NCBI GenBank assembly: GCA_030762935.1
Contig: CM060895.1
Coordinates: forward strand, 32,726,501-32,790,500
Reading direction: 5' to 3'
DNA from: Hymenopus coronatus
Lineage: Eukaryota > Arthropoda > Insecta > Mantodea > Hymenopodidae
DNA length: 64,000 bases
Position 1 is the stretch's first letter. Each line of letters begins with the position of its first letter. The notes under the pieces are model-generated. The model saw nothing but the letters and a program-made list of their open reading frames with translations. It was not told the origin of the DNA and ran no database searches. The position numbers and the translations under genes are program-made. Positions 43,296 through 53,907 of the stretch are shown piece by piece.

Positions 43296-43450
43296 ACGCA
43301 CGAACATTTTTCTAAAAATGTTTTTTTTTTTTTTTTTTTATTCAGGGTTTCAGAACATATATTTCCGGTGAAATGTCGTTATCGAATTTTTGGGTGCAAT
43401 ACAATACCTTCTCTGTACACTATGTACATAGTACGTAAAGAGAGAGTAAA
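42562..43450 (-). mobile_element. TH repeat, complete copy
   Basis: Right end CTCTGATGTGTTCCATTTAC; CA tract enlarged to about 45 bp (43257-43301); T-run of about 22 at 43320-43341; hairpin 43412-43448 ending AAAGAGAGAGTA. The near-palindrome has lost its left arm (AAACTTAAATTCAAGTTTTG). Confidence 0.92.
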
Positions 43451-44122
43451 CATCTGATGTGTTTCACATGACTTTCTCTAGCTGTTCCACAAACAAGATG
43501 TTCTTACAAAAGATTATTCTTTCATGCTAATAAGATAAATAACCTGAAATAGTCTTATTACTTGTAAATAGAAGGGATATAAAGGAATACACAGCTAAAG
43601 CCATTAATCTTTTAACAGTCGGTCGCCATGTTAAAACAATTGGAATTCGGCTCTCTTTGCTTGATGCGAGTAAACAAGAGGCGAAAAGAAAGATTTGTTC
43701 CGGTTTGAGAAAAATTTTAAGTAGCTTAAAACCGAAACCAATAACTGGGAACATCTCGAAAAAAGGTTAACTAAAAAAATGATATAAATAGTTTTTTAAT
43801 GAGTACCACATTTTTTGTGTTGTAAGTTTTTGTCCGTCTCATACGGTTTACTAGTTAAGCAAAGGTTACACAAAAGTCATCCAGAATGAAGAGGTCTTCA
43901 AAAATTTAAAGGTATACATTTCGTTTTTCATGAAAATATTGTAAACATACGGCGACTTTAATAAAAATTACAAGAGGCCTTTTTGAGAAAATCAATTTTC
44001 GAAAAATGTTCTATGTAAAGATAGTTGGGCTGAGGGGATTTTTTGAAAACCTTCATCTCGCATATTTGGAAGATAGTAAACTTAAATACTTGCTGTTGAA
44101 CTGACTTTCGATTTTCAGTTAT

Positions 44123-44175
<53 letters not shown>

Positions 44176-44309
44176 CTAAAATGCTTAGTTTTTTTGGATT
44201 CGGGGGATCCATCTATTTCGAGTGAAATCTCAGTATCCAATTTTTGTGTGGAATAGAGCATCTTTTCTATCCACTATGTACATTGTACTTATGTGCTAGA
44301 GAAAGTAAA
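43451..44309 (-). mobile_element. TH repeat, subfamily B, complete
   Basis: Right end ATCTGATGTGTTTCACATG with CTTTCTCTAGCTGTTCCAC; pure (CA)n of about 46 bp at 44127-44172; hairpin 44268-44306 with a third stem type: TATCCACTATGTAC on one arm and GTACTTATGTGCTAGAG on the other. It directly abuts the preceding copy. Confidence 0.9.
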
Positions 44310-44829
44310 CATTTAGTATTTTAGTGTGCCTATATATTAGGATGAAGGAGAAAGAAAACAACAAAAGGTTAATATTTTATTCTTCAGTTCCCCTACGCAA
44401 TGTTAAGTTCTAACCTCAAAGGCTGGAAAAGCTGATTTCGAATTAGGTTCTTTGACAAGACAGGTAAAAATCAAAGGCATTTAAATATAAAATCTTCTCA
44501 AAGAAATGTCATAAATATGATTAAAAGCATTTCTGCTGCAGCACAGGAGTACAGCGTTAACTTTAATAAAACGAGCTGTATATTAAAACAAATTGTGAAT
44601 GGGATTACTCTATATTAAAACTGGGATGTGAATAAATTAATTACCAATAAGTAATTGTAAACACATCACATTGTTATATTTCTGAATAAAAGCCACCAAA
44701 TCACAAAGAACCAGTCGTATTTGAGTAATTGTTCTTTCATTTCTTTCAAATGAAACGTTGCTAATCTATTTAGATGCATTATTACCTCGTATAATCATAC
44801 AAACAACCTGTGACATTCCTTTGTCTTTT
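44310..44829. other. Unassigned DNA
   Basis: No recognised repeat or gene. Confidence 0.35.
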
Positions 44830-44930
44830 GTTTATATACACACAGCTTCTACAAACTCTACCTATAGAAGCTTGTATTTTTTCTTTAATTCATGTTAATT
44901 GAGATAAACCTTTACAAAAAATGTGATGTT
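44830..44930 (-). mobile_element. TH repeat (subfamily B), short right-end fragment
   Basis: CAGCTTCTACAAACTCTACC, then CATGTTAATTGAGATAAACC followed by TTTACAAAAA, in B order. Degenerate. Confidence 0.55.
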
Positions 44931-45345
44931 TCATTCACAACTTTTTCAAGCTTTATGAAATGCAAACTATTCTTACAAAAGATTATTCTTTTATCTACTT
45001 TTGTTAATCGAGATAAACATTAGATGATTTGGTTTCATTACTTGCTTCTTTGTAAGTAGAAGGGAAAAAGGACTAAATTATTCTAAAGCGATGGTCAAAT
45101 ATTTTAAAAACTAGTCGATATGTAGAACAATTGGGGTTCGGTTCGCTTTGCTTGGTTCGTTTGAGAAAAGTTGGGTAGTTTAAAACAAACAATAACGAGA
45201 AATATCTCAATCGGTTAACTCTACAAGAAAAACGTTTGACATAAATTGTGTGGTTTAATAAGATCTACATTTGTGTATTAAGTGTATTAAGTTTTTGTTT
45301 GTCTTACGGTTTAATGTGAATAAAATGTGCATCTTATGTTTGTTT
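44931..45345 (-). mobile_element. TH repeat (subfamily B), right-half fragment
   Basis: TGTGATGTTTCATTCACAAC, ATTCTTACAAAAGATTATTC, TTAATCGAGATAAACATTAG, GTAAGTAGAAGGGAAAAAGG and TTCGCTTTGCTTGG, ending around TTACGGTTTAATGTG. Truncated at about 45345. Confidence 0.78.
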
Positions 45346-45589
45346 CCCCAAATGTAGTGTTTTAATTAATAAACAGAGCAAATAAAACTGTTACGTAAAA
45401 GCTTTCAAAAATGTGTAGTGATTATTTACGCATAAATGTTTAAAAATATATTTAGAGAATTATTAAATGTATTTATTACACTTGCATTAATTTTTTTTCA
45501 TTTTTATTTTGTCTAAAAACACTACAGTTGAAAGCAGTACATTAACATTGTCATAATAAATTACTTGCCAAGATCACAAAATTTATCAT
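45346..45589. other. Probable 3' flank of the RT remnant
   Basis: AT-rich sequence, downstream of the retrotransposon remnant when read on the minus strand. No clear poly-A tail or target duplication could be fixed. Confidence 0.35.
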
Positions 45590-46430
45590 TAAAATATTCA
45601 TGTATAGAATAAAAGGATGTTTGACTAACCATGTATATATCCTGAACTTAAAATTCTGCATATTTAAACATTTAATACTATCAGGCAAGTTATTATACAA
45701 CTTAATACCTAAGTACTTATAAACTATTCTGGGATTTTGTTAATCGAAAATGTGGAATGTTTACATTGGACCTGTATCTAGTACTATATGAATATCCATC
45801 CTCAAAATGTCTATAATGAGGCATGTGTATATACTAAATTATGTAAAATATAAAGATTATAAATAGTTAAAATGCCTAGCTCAATAAATATGGGTCTACA
45901 TGAGGTTATATAGGAACTTTTATTTTAAGTACCCTAATAATTTTCTTTTGAAGACAAAATATTTCATTTACTTTGTTAGCACCACCCCAAAGAATTAAAA
46001 TCTTATTTCAGATTCAAAGAAAGCAAAATACATACTGCTTACGTATTAAATTGGGATAGAATCTCTCAAATTGCGAATTAAAAATGATACGGTCTCCTTT
46101 TTAAATATTCAGTATGGGTGGTCCACAATAATTGGTTATCAATATATACTTGTCTGATACTGTAATGCTAAGTCGCCTGATAACCTTTTTAAAGTGAATA
46201 AAACAGAGATGGTCTTGGATTTATTTAAAAATAAATTATTAGCTTCAAACCATTCCGAAGCTTTAGCCATTATGCTTTATATTGATTATTTAATTCATTT
46301 GGGTCATTTCCATTTGATATAAAAGTAGTATCGTCTGCAAAGATTATGGTATCTAGGTATATTACTTGGCAAGACATTAAGACAATAATTAAAAACAACA
46401 AAGGTGTTTTGGTTTTATGCTATTCATCAT
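45590..46430 (-). pseudogene. Jockey-type non-LTR retrotransposon reverse transcriptase, decayed
   Basis: On the minus strand, frameshifted pieces follow the C-terminal half of jockey-like ORF2 in order: TPLLFLI-like sequence; FADDTTFISNGNDPNELNNQ (the catalytic [YF]ADD box at 46345-46324); KASEWFEANNLFLNKSKT; LDNQLLWTTHTEYLK; LIRNLRDSIP; AFFESEI; and, near 45760-45600, HIPHFRL-like, SFKYLG-like and LPDSIK-like pieces ending SFYSIHE. Many stops and frameshifts. The 5' part of ORF2 is missing, as usual for 5'-truncated LINEs. Family call from motif order recognised by eye. Confidence 0.82.
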
Positions 46431-46765
46431 ATTTAATAATGCACATTATAGCCTTGTTTTGATATACTTATGTACTTTTTTACAGACTAACTTTACACGC
46501 ATCCATACTGTTAGCAGTGCGCGACATCTACGTTTTATCGACTTAGCGGAATCTATAGACCTTGAGTGGTAAGTGAAACAAAATATCGTGGTGGCGGATA
46601 AGGTTTAATTTGTTTCCAGCAACATGTGTTTCTAACTACAGGAACTTCAGCAAGTGTTCGTCAAAATTCTACCAACCAAATTAAAGGAGAGAAGGTTCAA
46701 AATTCACTTTAAACCGTTATAAATTTTATAATACTTAAGAAAGGAAAAAAATAATCGTATACTGG
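46431..46765. other. Unassigned DNA
   Basis: Contains GCAGTGCGCGACATCTACG near 46513 but no recognised element. Confidence 0.3.
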
Positions 46766-46935
46766 CAAACAATGAGGTTTTATAAAACATTGGGAAAATG
46801 TCTTCCATTTTCTTGTTCAATGTAGACCATTCTTTCTACGAATCCATGCACAGAATTTTGCAGGTGACGTCTTAGAATATTAATAATTTCTTGCGAGATA
46901 GTATTTTTCAGTTGCTGTCGGGTTGTTGGATTTGT
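46766..46935 (-). pseudogene. Mariner-like transposase, extreme C-terminal remnant
   Basis: The minus strand reads LTNPTTRQQLKNTISQEI, then ILRRHLQNSVHGFVERM and EQENGRHFPNVL before a stop. This matches the end of FLWGYLK-type transposases, where a helix of the form 'LR...I...' precedes a terminal C-x-E-x-x-G-x-H-F. The remainder is cut off at about 46936, exactly where a TH right end begins. Confidence 0.6.
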
Positions 46936-47254
46936 TAGAAAAAATCTGATGTGTTCCATTCACATGACTTCCTCTATATCTCTATAACAAATTATTGTTA
47001 ATAAGCTTATTCTTCTATTTCATATTATTTGAGAAATAATTAGCAGGAAACTTCAGTGGCATAGTAACCAGCTTTTGACTATCACTTTAACCCATGGCAC
47101 TCCCTTATTTCGCTTCTACTTACAAGGAAGCAAGTAATAAGACTATTCCTACTAGTTTTTTCTGATTAGCATGAAGTAAATATAAGTGTAAGCTTTTTAA
47201 GAATAATTTGTTGCATAAATGTAGAGAGTCATGTGAATGGTATAAATCAGATTT
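46936..47254. mobile_element. Two TH right ends in inverted orientation (foldback)
   Basis: From 46941 a minus-orientation right end (TCTGATGTGTTCCATTCACA) runs to TTAGCAGGAAA. From about 47048 a plus-orientation right-end segment (ACTTCAGTGGCATAGTAACC onward) runs to TATAAATCAGAT at 47252. Both outer ends are therefore the same terminus; the hairpin end is absent. Confidence 0.88.
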
Positions 47255-48586
47255 TTTTATTACGTATCCTATTTACAAACTTAATTGTTTCATTAAGCAT
47301 ATCACATAATTCACTGACTAGATAAAATAAATGTATGTCATAAAATCCGAGGCATTAATAAAGTAGTTCCTGAATGCTATTTCTGTCGGATTAAAACGTA
47401 TTTTTAGCATATTTTACTCGGAAATTCTTTTTGTTAAATGCATGTAAAATGATTTTGCAAACAGCACAAAGGGAAGAACCTGAAAATTGTCATAGCAGCA
47501 AGCTGTAGTTACTGTTTATTTATATGAAGGGGAGACTGGTAATAAATAAAACTTTTTCTCTATTAAACAAAATCTGATACGTTTAGAAATATTCATTATT
47601 TTTTGGAATATGAAGTTTTAATATTTCAAAGTTGGTATACATTTGAATGGATATTTTAAAATTAGAACTTGGGCTGGGCCATTGAAAATCTGCGTGCATA
47701 GTAGAGGTAACCAGTAATAAGGCTCTGCGTGGATTTTAAAAAAGTTGAACATCTGTGAAATCGCTCAATTCTGCATTTTAAGGAAAATAAAATTGCTTCC
47801 TAAAATTTTAAAACAAATTTAATTTAAGTCAATTAATGAAATTATCAAGCCCTATTGTACACATGGTAAAATTTACGTTCTGGTCCGTTATAAATGGAGG
47901 AAGTACCTTTGCTCTGAAGTAAGCTGTTTTGTATTTTGTAATTTGTGGCAAAACCCTATTAAAGTTAAATATTCAAAGAATGTTCCTGACCACAGTTTAG
48001 AATATTCCTGCACCGTAAAATACCTTCCCTGATTTTATCTTTCCAGCGTCTGCAACCATCCTAATTACTCCCAACATTCTACTGTTATTTTTATTTGGTT
48101 AAAAGCATATTTCCAAACTCTTTGCCGAAGTATTTTGTCTTCCACCTCTTAACTTAATTTAGAACTTTGAAAGCCTTGGTGATGCCACTTTAGTATCCCT
48201 TTTTTATATCGTGAACCAGTTTTCTGTATTTGTAATATTAAAATCATGTACTCCACTTAAATTGTACCAAAGTTGTTTAAAAATACAGGTGGGTTTTTGC
48301 AGGTATGAAAAATTGCTGGTTATCATTCAATATTAGCTACAAAAATAATTGGTTTAAAAACTTAAAAATAAAGCCAATAGCAATAAAACTATAATTGAGG
48401 TAACATGTTTGTTAATTTTATAATAAATAAACTTGTATTTTTACCATATAATAGTGAAATTAGTTTTTGTGGTAGAAAAGATAAATTTGTAACTTCTCTG
48501 TCAAAGATTTTGAGTACAGAAAAGAGTTACACCACTTGGCATTACTTTGATATTATATGGATTTTGTAATGTTATTATTCTGTCAT
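47255..48586. other. 1.3 kb of unassigned AT-rich DNA
   Basis: No TH, SINE or coding signal recognised on either strand. Confidence 0.4.
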
Positions 48587-49155
48587 TTTAGCAGCTATGT
48601 AAGTACCTGCTGGTGTGTTATAAAGGTTTAGGTTCCTAAGCCGCAAAGCGTAGCCAAAGGTTCCTTAAGCCGCAAAGCGTACCGAGGGATATAGGAGTGG
48701 AATATTTGAGGCCGAAGACTGCGAATGGGGAACGTCGACAGGGCTTACCCGAGGGACCTCTGAAACTAAAACCCCAATGACCCCGAGAAGTCAAAACCTC
48801 GGCATTTCACATCTGAACAACTTAACGTTTTCAACATGAAAATGGATCGCCAGTGGAAGTTTCTCCCATCTTTAAAATCTTACTAATGAGCGTTGTGCAC
48901 GCGTGCGTGTGATGTAACCATCGCAGATATATTTCAATACGTTGGTTACACTGCTTTATATTGCTTTAATACGAGATCTGAATTTGGTGCTTTTGTTATT
49001 TTGTTTTTAGAGCCGCTTTGTAGTTAAAAGTCAAAACCTCTGTATTTTCACATCTAACAAAATGTTTTCATCACTTTCAAATGTGGATTGCCTGTGGAAG
49101 TATTGCCACCACTTAAACTGCTTTTTGTGTGATGCAATCATCGCGTATATTTACC
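48587..49155 (+). repeat. R2 dispersed repeat, most complete copy
   Basis: Order: GCTGGTGTGTTATAAAGGTT; CCTAAGCCGCAAAGCGTA, duplicated as TTAAGCCGCAAAGCGTACC; GACAGGGCTTACCCGAGG; AAACCCCAATGACCCCGAG; CCTCGGCATTTCACATCTGA; GGATCGCCAGTGGAAGTTTC; GTGTGATGTAACCATCGC; AATACGAGATCTGAATTTGG; TTTAGAGCCGCTTTGTAGTT. From 49030 the CACATCTAACA...GCCTGTGGAAG...GTGTGATGCAATCATCGC blocks repeat. A TATAAA lies at its start. No ORF. An LTR or other non-coding mobile unit is possible. Confidence 0.7.
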
Positions 49156-50187
49156 AAGTGAACTTATTTTCTAGCAGAAATTTACACGAAAGCAATATGA
49201 TACATTTTAGACATCAAGGATTCAATTTTAAACTAAAAGTAAATCCCGTCCCCGCTCCAATTACATTTTTTAATATTAGTATATCCCCTTTAAAATACAA
49301 GCATTTTCAACCTTAAATTTTAAAGTGTCAGTCACACTTTTTGGAGTAGCTCCTAAGGTAGTGATTATCATTTTGAAATCGTAAATTTAGCATTTTGTAT
49401 CATGTTAGAAATACTTTTATTTAGCCAATATTGATTATTTGTATATCTTAACGCGCAGATGAATTTATACACTGAAAATTAATAAAATTCTTAAGAGACT
49501 ACGTACATCTAAGTCTCCTTAAGTTATCGCTTGATTGTAATTAGCTTCTAGACTTCAGTATTAGGGTTTAAACATTTAATACGAAAATGTATCGAATATG
49601 TTTTCAAATACTTAGTAATTTTTTTAACGCCTTCGCCAGGTGTAATCCTTAAAAGGGTTATTTGTGTTTATGCCGTATCGTAATGTTGTGATGCCTGATG
49701 GTCGTGTTGTGATATTGAAATAGAAATAAAATAGACATAATACAGAAATATTAATATAGCCAAACAAAATAATTGCAATATGCATGTATCTGTTTCCGGA
49801 AATTGTAAATTTCTTTGTGCAGTTTTCCTTATTGTGGATGCATGTTTGCGTTATTAAATTCATATTTAGATCTACTAAGGACTTACCTTTTATGTTATTT
49901 TGGTCGAATATAACCATTAAAACTGTAAACGTTCCTTCCATTAGAGTGGGGCCGCAATTCAATTGTTTGTGATGTTCCTTTTTTCACGAGATCGAATTTA
50001 ACACGCGTTTCAGTTCTTGACACGCTCGGCGTTTGTTTTTGCTACTTCAAGTTCATTGACCTTACTTGCTGGCTCAAAGTAAAACGATTGTGTTTACCTC
50101 GATACATTTCAATGGAATGGATATGCACAAATGATGTACATTTCCATTATGTATGTAGATATCTCGCATGATTTCAAAACAACCCAT

Positions 50188-50190
<3 letters not shown>
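49156..50190. other. Unassigned DNA
   Basis: The longest open frame (112 codons, minus, 49962-49624) has no recognisable domain and an AT-driven composition. A CpG-containing patch at 49985-50035 follows. I see no supported gene. Confidence 0.35.

Positions 50191-50281
<91 letters not shown>
50191..50281. repeat. (GA)n microsatellite
   Basis: About 45 uninterrupted GA units. The purine/pyrimidine mirror symmetry makes H-DNA formation possible. Confidence 0.97.
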
Positions 50282-50283
<2 letters not shown>

Positions 50284-50880
50284 ACTTTTATTGGGAGGTG
50301 ACTTAAATAGCGGGTTTAAAATGTGAAGTGAATTTATAGGATCCTATATTTTGGACAATTTTGGCAAAAAACTGGAGCAAATTCTGTTTAAAACTAATGA
50401 TGTGCTAAAGCGGTGTGGTGGTGGTGATAGATTTGTATGTATGGCTCGGGTGACCGTACAAGCTGTCTAAAATACTTATATTTAAAATATTACCCCTATT
50501 TTACATATTTTCACAACACTGGAAATATACACTATAAATCAAGCAACAAGATTCTGTAGTTTGGTGGCGTAATATTTGTCTTATATAAAAAAAAAAACCT
50601 AGCAAGTTTTAGTTAGTATATATTGGGAAAACTGCTGGTTTCACTCCTAACTTAAAAAGTTGATCCTAAGGAGAAGTTTAATTCTTAAAAATATTACAAC
50701 TGAGAAAATGCTACAGGAAAATTTCTATACCCAAATTGCTAAACTCCCAACCCTAGAGATAGCTACACATCCATATTTTCATCACATTACTTAACTAAAG
50801 CTGCAGTACATAAATTCATATAGATTGTTTCAATAAAATGCTAAATTATTGATTATTGTTTAATAAAATATACACACATA
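50282..50880. other. Unassigned DNA
   Basis: No repeat family or gene recognised. Confidence 0.35.
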
Positions 50881-50887
50881 CATATTT

Positions 50888-51190
50888 ACTGCCTCCGTGG
50901 TAGAGTGATCAGCGAGCTGATTTCTCACCTGGGGTCCCGAGTTCGATTCCCGGCTGGGGAGGGGAATTTTTCTTTAACCAGATTTATTTCCTATCCCCCA
51001 CAGAGTCTGGAAGTATGCATGCGAGAGTGAGTGTGTGTATGTTTGTGGGAAAATAAAATTATTTAAACCAAAGGTGTAAAAAGAAAGAAAGAAAGAAAGA
51101 AAAAAAAAAACAGACAACGAGTTGTTTAAAGCGCAAAGCCCCCGATATCACCTTAGATGTTAAAGGGGGCTATATAAATGAAAAAAGGTG
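50888..51190 (+). mobile_element. SINE A copy, full length, with target duplication
   Basis: The tRNA-Glu-like head has box A CGTGGTAGAGTGATCAGCG and box B CGAGTTCGATTCCCGG at about 50938-50953. The body GGGGAGGGGAATTTTTCTTT, CCTATCCCCCACAGAGTCTG and GGAAGTATGCATGCGAGAGT follows, with an (AAAG)n patch at 51078-51100. The 3' hairpin is formed by AAGCCCCC (about 51136-51143) and GGGGGCT (about 51164-51170), then an A-rich tail. CATATTT flanks both sides (50881-50887 and 51191-51197). Confidence 0.88.
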
Positions 51191-51371
51191 CATATTTCAA
51201 CTATTATCACATCTTTAAGTTCATAAGAATTCCATCTGGCTTCACATGACAAGGCTGTCGGTGTTAGATACCTAACTTCATTGAAGAATTGTTCTTGATA
51301 TGTCGTATTTCTGGACAATCTCTTTAAGAGGTGTTAAACCAGACCTGATCTCGTTTAAGCTTCATATTCTG

Positions 51372-51612
51372 TCTCTAGAAGCTCTTTGCTCGCCTGGGTA
51401 GTGTGCAAGTAGTGTGTCTACCTCACATTCAGCAGGTCGCGGGTTCCAATTTCGCTTAGGTGAATTACGAGGATAAGGCTTTTTACAGGGTTTCCCTTAT
51501 CTTGAGAAAGGAATGTCGAGTAACTTCAAACTCAATGGACCCTAAGATCATTTCATTCATTGTCCGATATAATCAACCAGGTTAAGGGAAGTTAAGCTTA
51601 ATAATGCTTACT
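51372..51612 (+). mobile_element. SINE C copy
   Basis: The head CGCCTGGGTAGTGTGCAAG (box A) and GTCGCGGGTTCCAATTTCGC (box B) precedes the body GGATAAGGCTTTTTACAGGG, CTTGAGAAAGGAATGTCGAG, TAACTTCAAACTCAATGGAC and CCTAAGATCATTTCATTCAT, ending AAGTTAAGCTTAATAA. The best of three copies (others 18806-19022 and 53725-53875). Confidence 0.82.
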
Positions 51613-51884
51613 TCTTATGGTTTCCGGCACCATGTCTGCATTAGGCATTTCGAGTGTTTCGGTCGCAGATTCTTTACAATTCAAAATATGGCTCATTAAA
51701 TCTTGTAACTAAATTCATTGGAAGCAAAAGACGCCCTTGCCCCTCTTCTACTAATCTGAATAAATTGGTGCCTGTCATACAGACTGCAACAGCAATCCTG
51801 AGTTGAAATTTAACTTGCTGCAATAAAAGTGCTTCAAACAATAGTAGTTCTAATATCAAAATCGTTTATAAGACAAAACTTCAA

Positions 51885-52691
51885 TTATTACTTTCTCTAT
51901 ACGTGCTATGTATATAGTGTATAGAGAAGATATTGCACTGCACCAAAAAATTCGATACCGAGATTTCACCTGAAATATGTTTTAGGGTCCCCTGTATCAA
52001 AAAAAAATTCAGAAAAAGGTCCGCGTGTGTCCATGTGTCTGAACACAACTCAAAAACGAAAAGTCTGTAAAATACCACACTTGGTATTTAAGTTTAGTAT
52101 CTTCCAGAGATGCGATGCGAAGATTTTGAGAAAAATCCCCCCACCCCAAACTACCCTTTACATGGAACTTTTTTCGAAAATTTTGATTTTCTAAAAAAAG
52201 GCTCTAACGATTTTGATTAAAATATCGTAAGTTAAAGATATTTATATGAAAAATAAAATGTATGTTTTAAATTTTCTGGGAATAGCCTCTGAAGATTACT
52301 TTATTCTCGGTAAATTTTACGGACATTTGCATAACTCCTAAACCGTAAGAGATGGACAAAAGCTTACCACACAACAAATGTAGAGCACCTTAAAACACAC
52401 CATTTATATTATATACACTTTTTTGTGGAGTTGATTGTTTTTGAGATAAATAAATACTTTTCTCATACAGGACTTTGTGAACTCGTGTCCATATAAACAA
52501 AGGAACTTCAGTCGCAGAGCAACCAGCTTTTGACTGTCACTTTAACCTATGGTACTCCCTTATTTCGCTTCTACTAACAAGGAAGCAAATAATAAGACTA
52601 TTTCAGGTAATTTTTGCTCCATTAGATGAAGTAAATAGATTAATTTGTTGCAGTGATATAGAGAAAGTCATGTGAATGGAGCACATCAGAT
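51885..52691 (+). mobile_element. TH repeat, complete copy
   Basis: Hairpin 51888-51928 (stem CTCTATACGTGCTATGTATA); AAAAAATTCGATACCGAGAT; GT tract 52023-52040; near-palindrome about 52072-52088 (ATACCACACTTGGTATT); right end GCACATCAGAT at 52681-52691. A deletion removes the TTCCTTGTTTTTGGTTTC block near 52447. Confidence 0.92.
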
Positions 52692-52870
52692 TTTTCCTGA
52701 AGCGTCGTTGTCTGTCACACTTTCAGACAGCCAAGCTTTCATTGATGACCTAATAGGTTCCAAAATGCGGATTGTGGACAAAAATGGAGGTAATGATCTT
52801 GCGGCCCCCCCCCCCTCGCCCGCTCCTTTTCCTATTGCAGGCTACTTATGACTTTAAAATATCACCGCTA
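52692..52870. other. Short unassigned spacer with a C-run
   Basis: Contains a run of 12 C with flanking GGC/CGC at about 52800-52825. No feature recognised. Confidence 0.3.
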
Positions 52871-52980
52871 TCCTTACTTTCTCTACACGTATTATGTACA
52901 TAGTGTATAGAGAAGGTATTGTATTGCACCCAAGAATTCCATACAGAGACTTCATCGAAAATGTTTTTTGAGACCCCTGA

Positions 52981-53016
<36 letters not shown>

Positions 53017-53190
53017 TCTCTGGGAGCATAACTCAAAAACGAAAATACCGTTAAATACCAAATTTGGTATTTAAGTTTGGTATCATCCAAGGATGCGACA
53101 CGAATATTTAAAAAAAAAATCCCCCCACCTCAAACTACCCTTAACATGGAAAAAATTTCTAAAATTTTGATTCTCACAACCATGGCACCG
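52871..53190 (+). mobile_element. TH repeat, left part only
   Basis: Hairpin 52875-52915; A-run of about 27 (52983-53011) where the consensus has about 7, followed directly by GTCTGTCTCTGGGAGC so the GT tract is lost; near-palindrome about 53056-53072; it stops after AAAATTTTGATTCTCACAA at about 53190. Confidence 0.88.
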
Positions 53191-53724
53191 CCAAAGTTAT
53201 ACAACAATAAAGATTTCCTAATTTAAATCAAAATACCATAACCGTTAATTTGGAAATAGTACATAGCATTCAAATTAGAAAGGTAACGGAAGAAAAACAC
53301 TAATATCTAAAATAATTTCTAGATTATCCTTATTTTAGTGCAATTAAGCATTAGAAACGTAACAATGCTTTTGGGACAATAGTGTGTTTGCCATATATAA
53401 ACACTATTGTAGGGGGGGGGGGGTGGGAGCTACTAAAATAAAACACGAACTTTTATATTGCTGTTGTGGAATACCTGGCTTCATTTTTGTGTGCATGGAA
53501 TAATTCGCGAATCACTGCATGTAAAATTTAAACATGACCATCAGAAACCGCAGCTCCGCTCGTATTGTTGCATTGCGGATATTCTTGATCTCACCTGTTC
53601 TCTGCCTACTCTCTCCAACTCGCCCTCCCTTCTCAGCCATCTTCTCTTCCCCCTCTTATGCTAGTACCTAAATGTTACGCAGCGTTTTAAACAGCCCTCT
53701 TTTATAAAAGATTTGAATGGTCTT
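53191..53724. other. Unassigned DNA
   Basis: Contains a run of about 13 G followed by TGGGAG at 53412-53430. No element recognised. A 68-codon frame at 53458 has no recognisable domain. Confidence 0.35.
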
Positions 53725-53875
53725 TTAGCTGGTAAAATGGCGCTCACATGAGCCCAAGGTCCGTAAAACTTAGTTACCAGACATTGTTCTCTTGAGAAAA
53801 AGGGAAGGCCCAGGTAACTCTTCCCAAACGAGATTGTAACTCCTAACTTTAGTAGCTTTGTCCAGCATCACAGTA
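53725..53875 (-). mobile_element. SINE C copy, degraded
   Basis: On the minus strand: GGAGTTACAATCTCGTTTGG (box B region), GAAGAGTTACCTGGGCCTTC, AAGAGAACAATGTCTGGTAA and CTAAGTTTTACGGACC parallel the SINE C body order (ATGTCGAGTAACTT, GGACC). Confidence 0.5.
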
Positions 53876-53907
53876 ATGTATTTTTCGGTATCTAAACAGT
53901 CAGATTA

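Noticed and set aside
49624..49962. 112-codon minus-strand frame
   Set aside because: No recognisable domain or promoter context; AT-driven composition; this length is not surprising in a 64-kb AT-rich window.
50888..50960. tRNA gene reading of the SINE heads (also at 7088, 22314, 54660)
   Set aside because: Box A and box B are present, but acceptor and T stems do not pair fully, no clean 3' end exists, and each head continues into a repeated SINE body.
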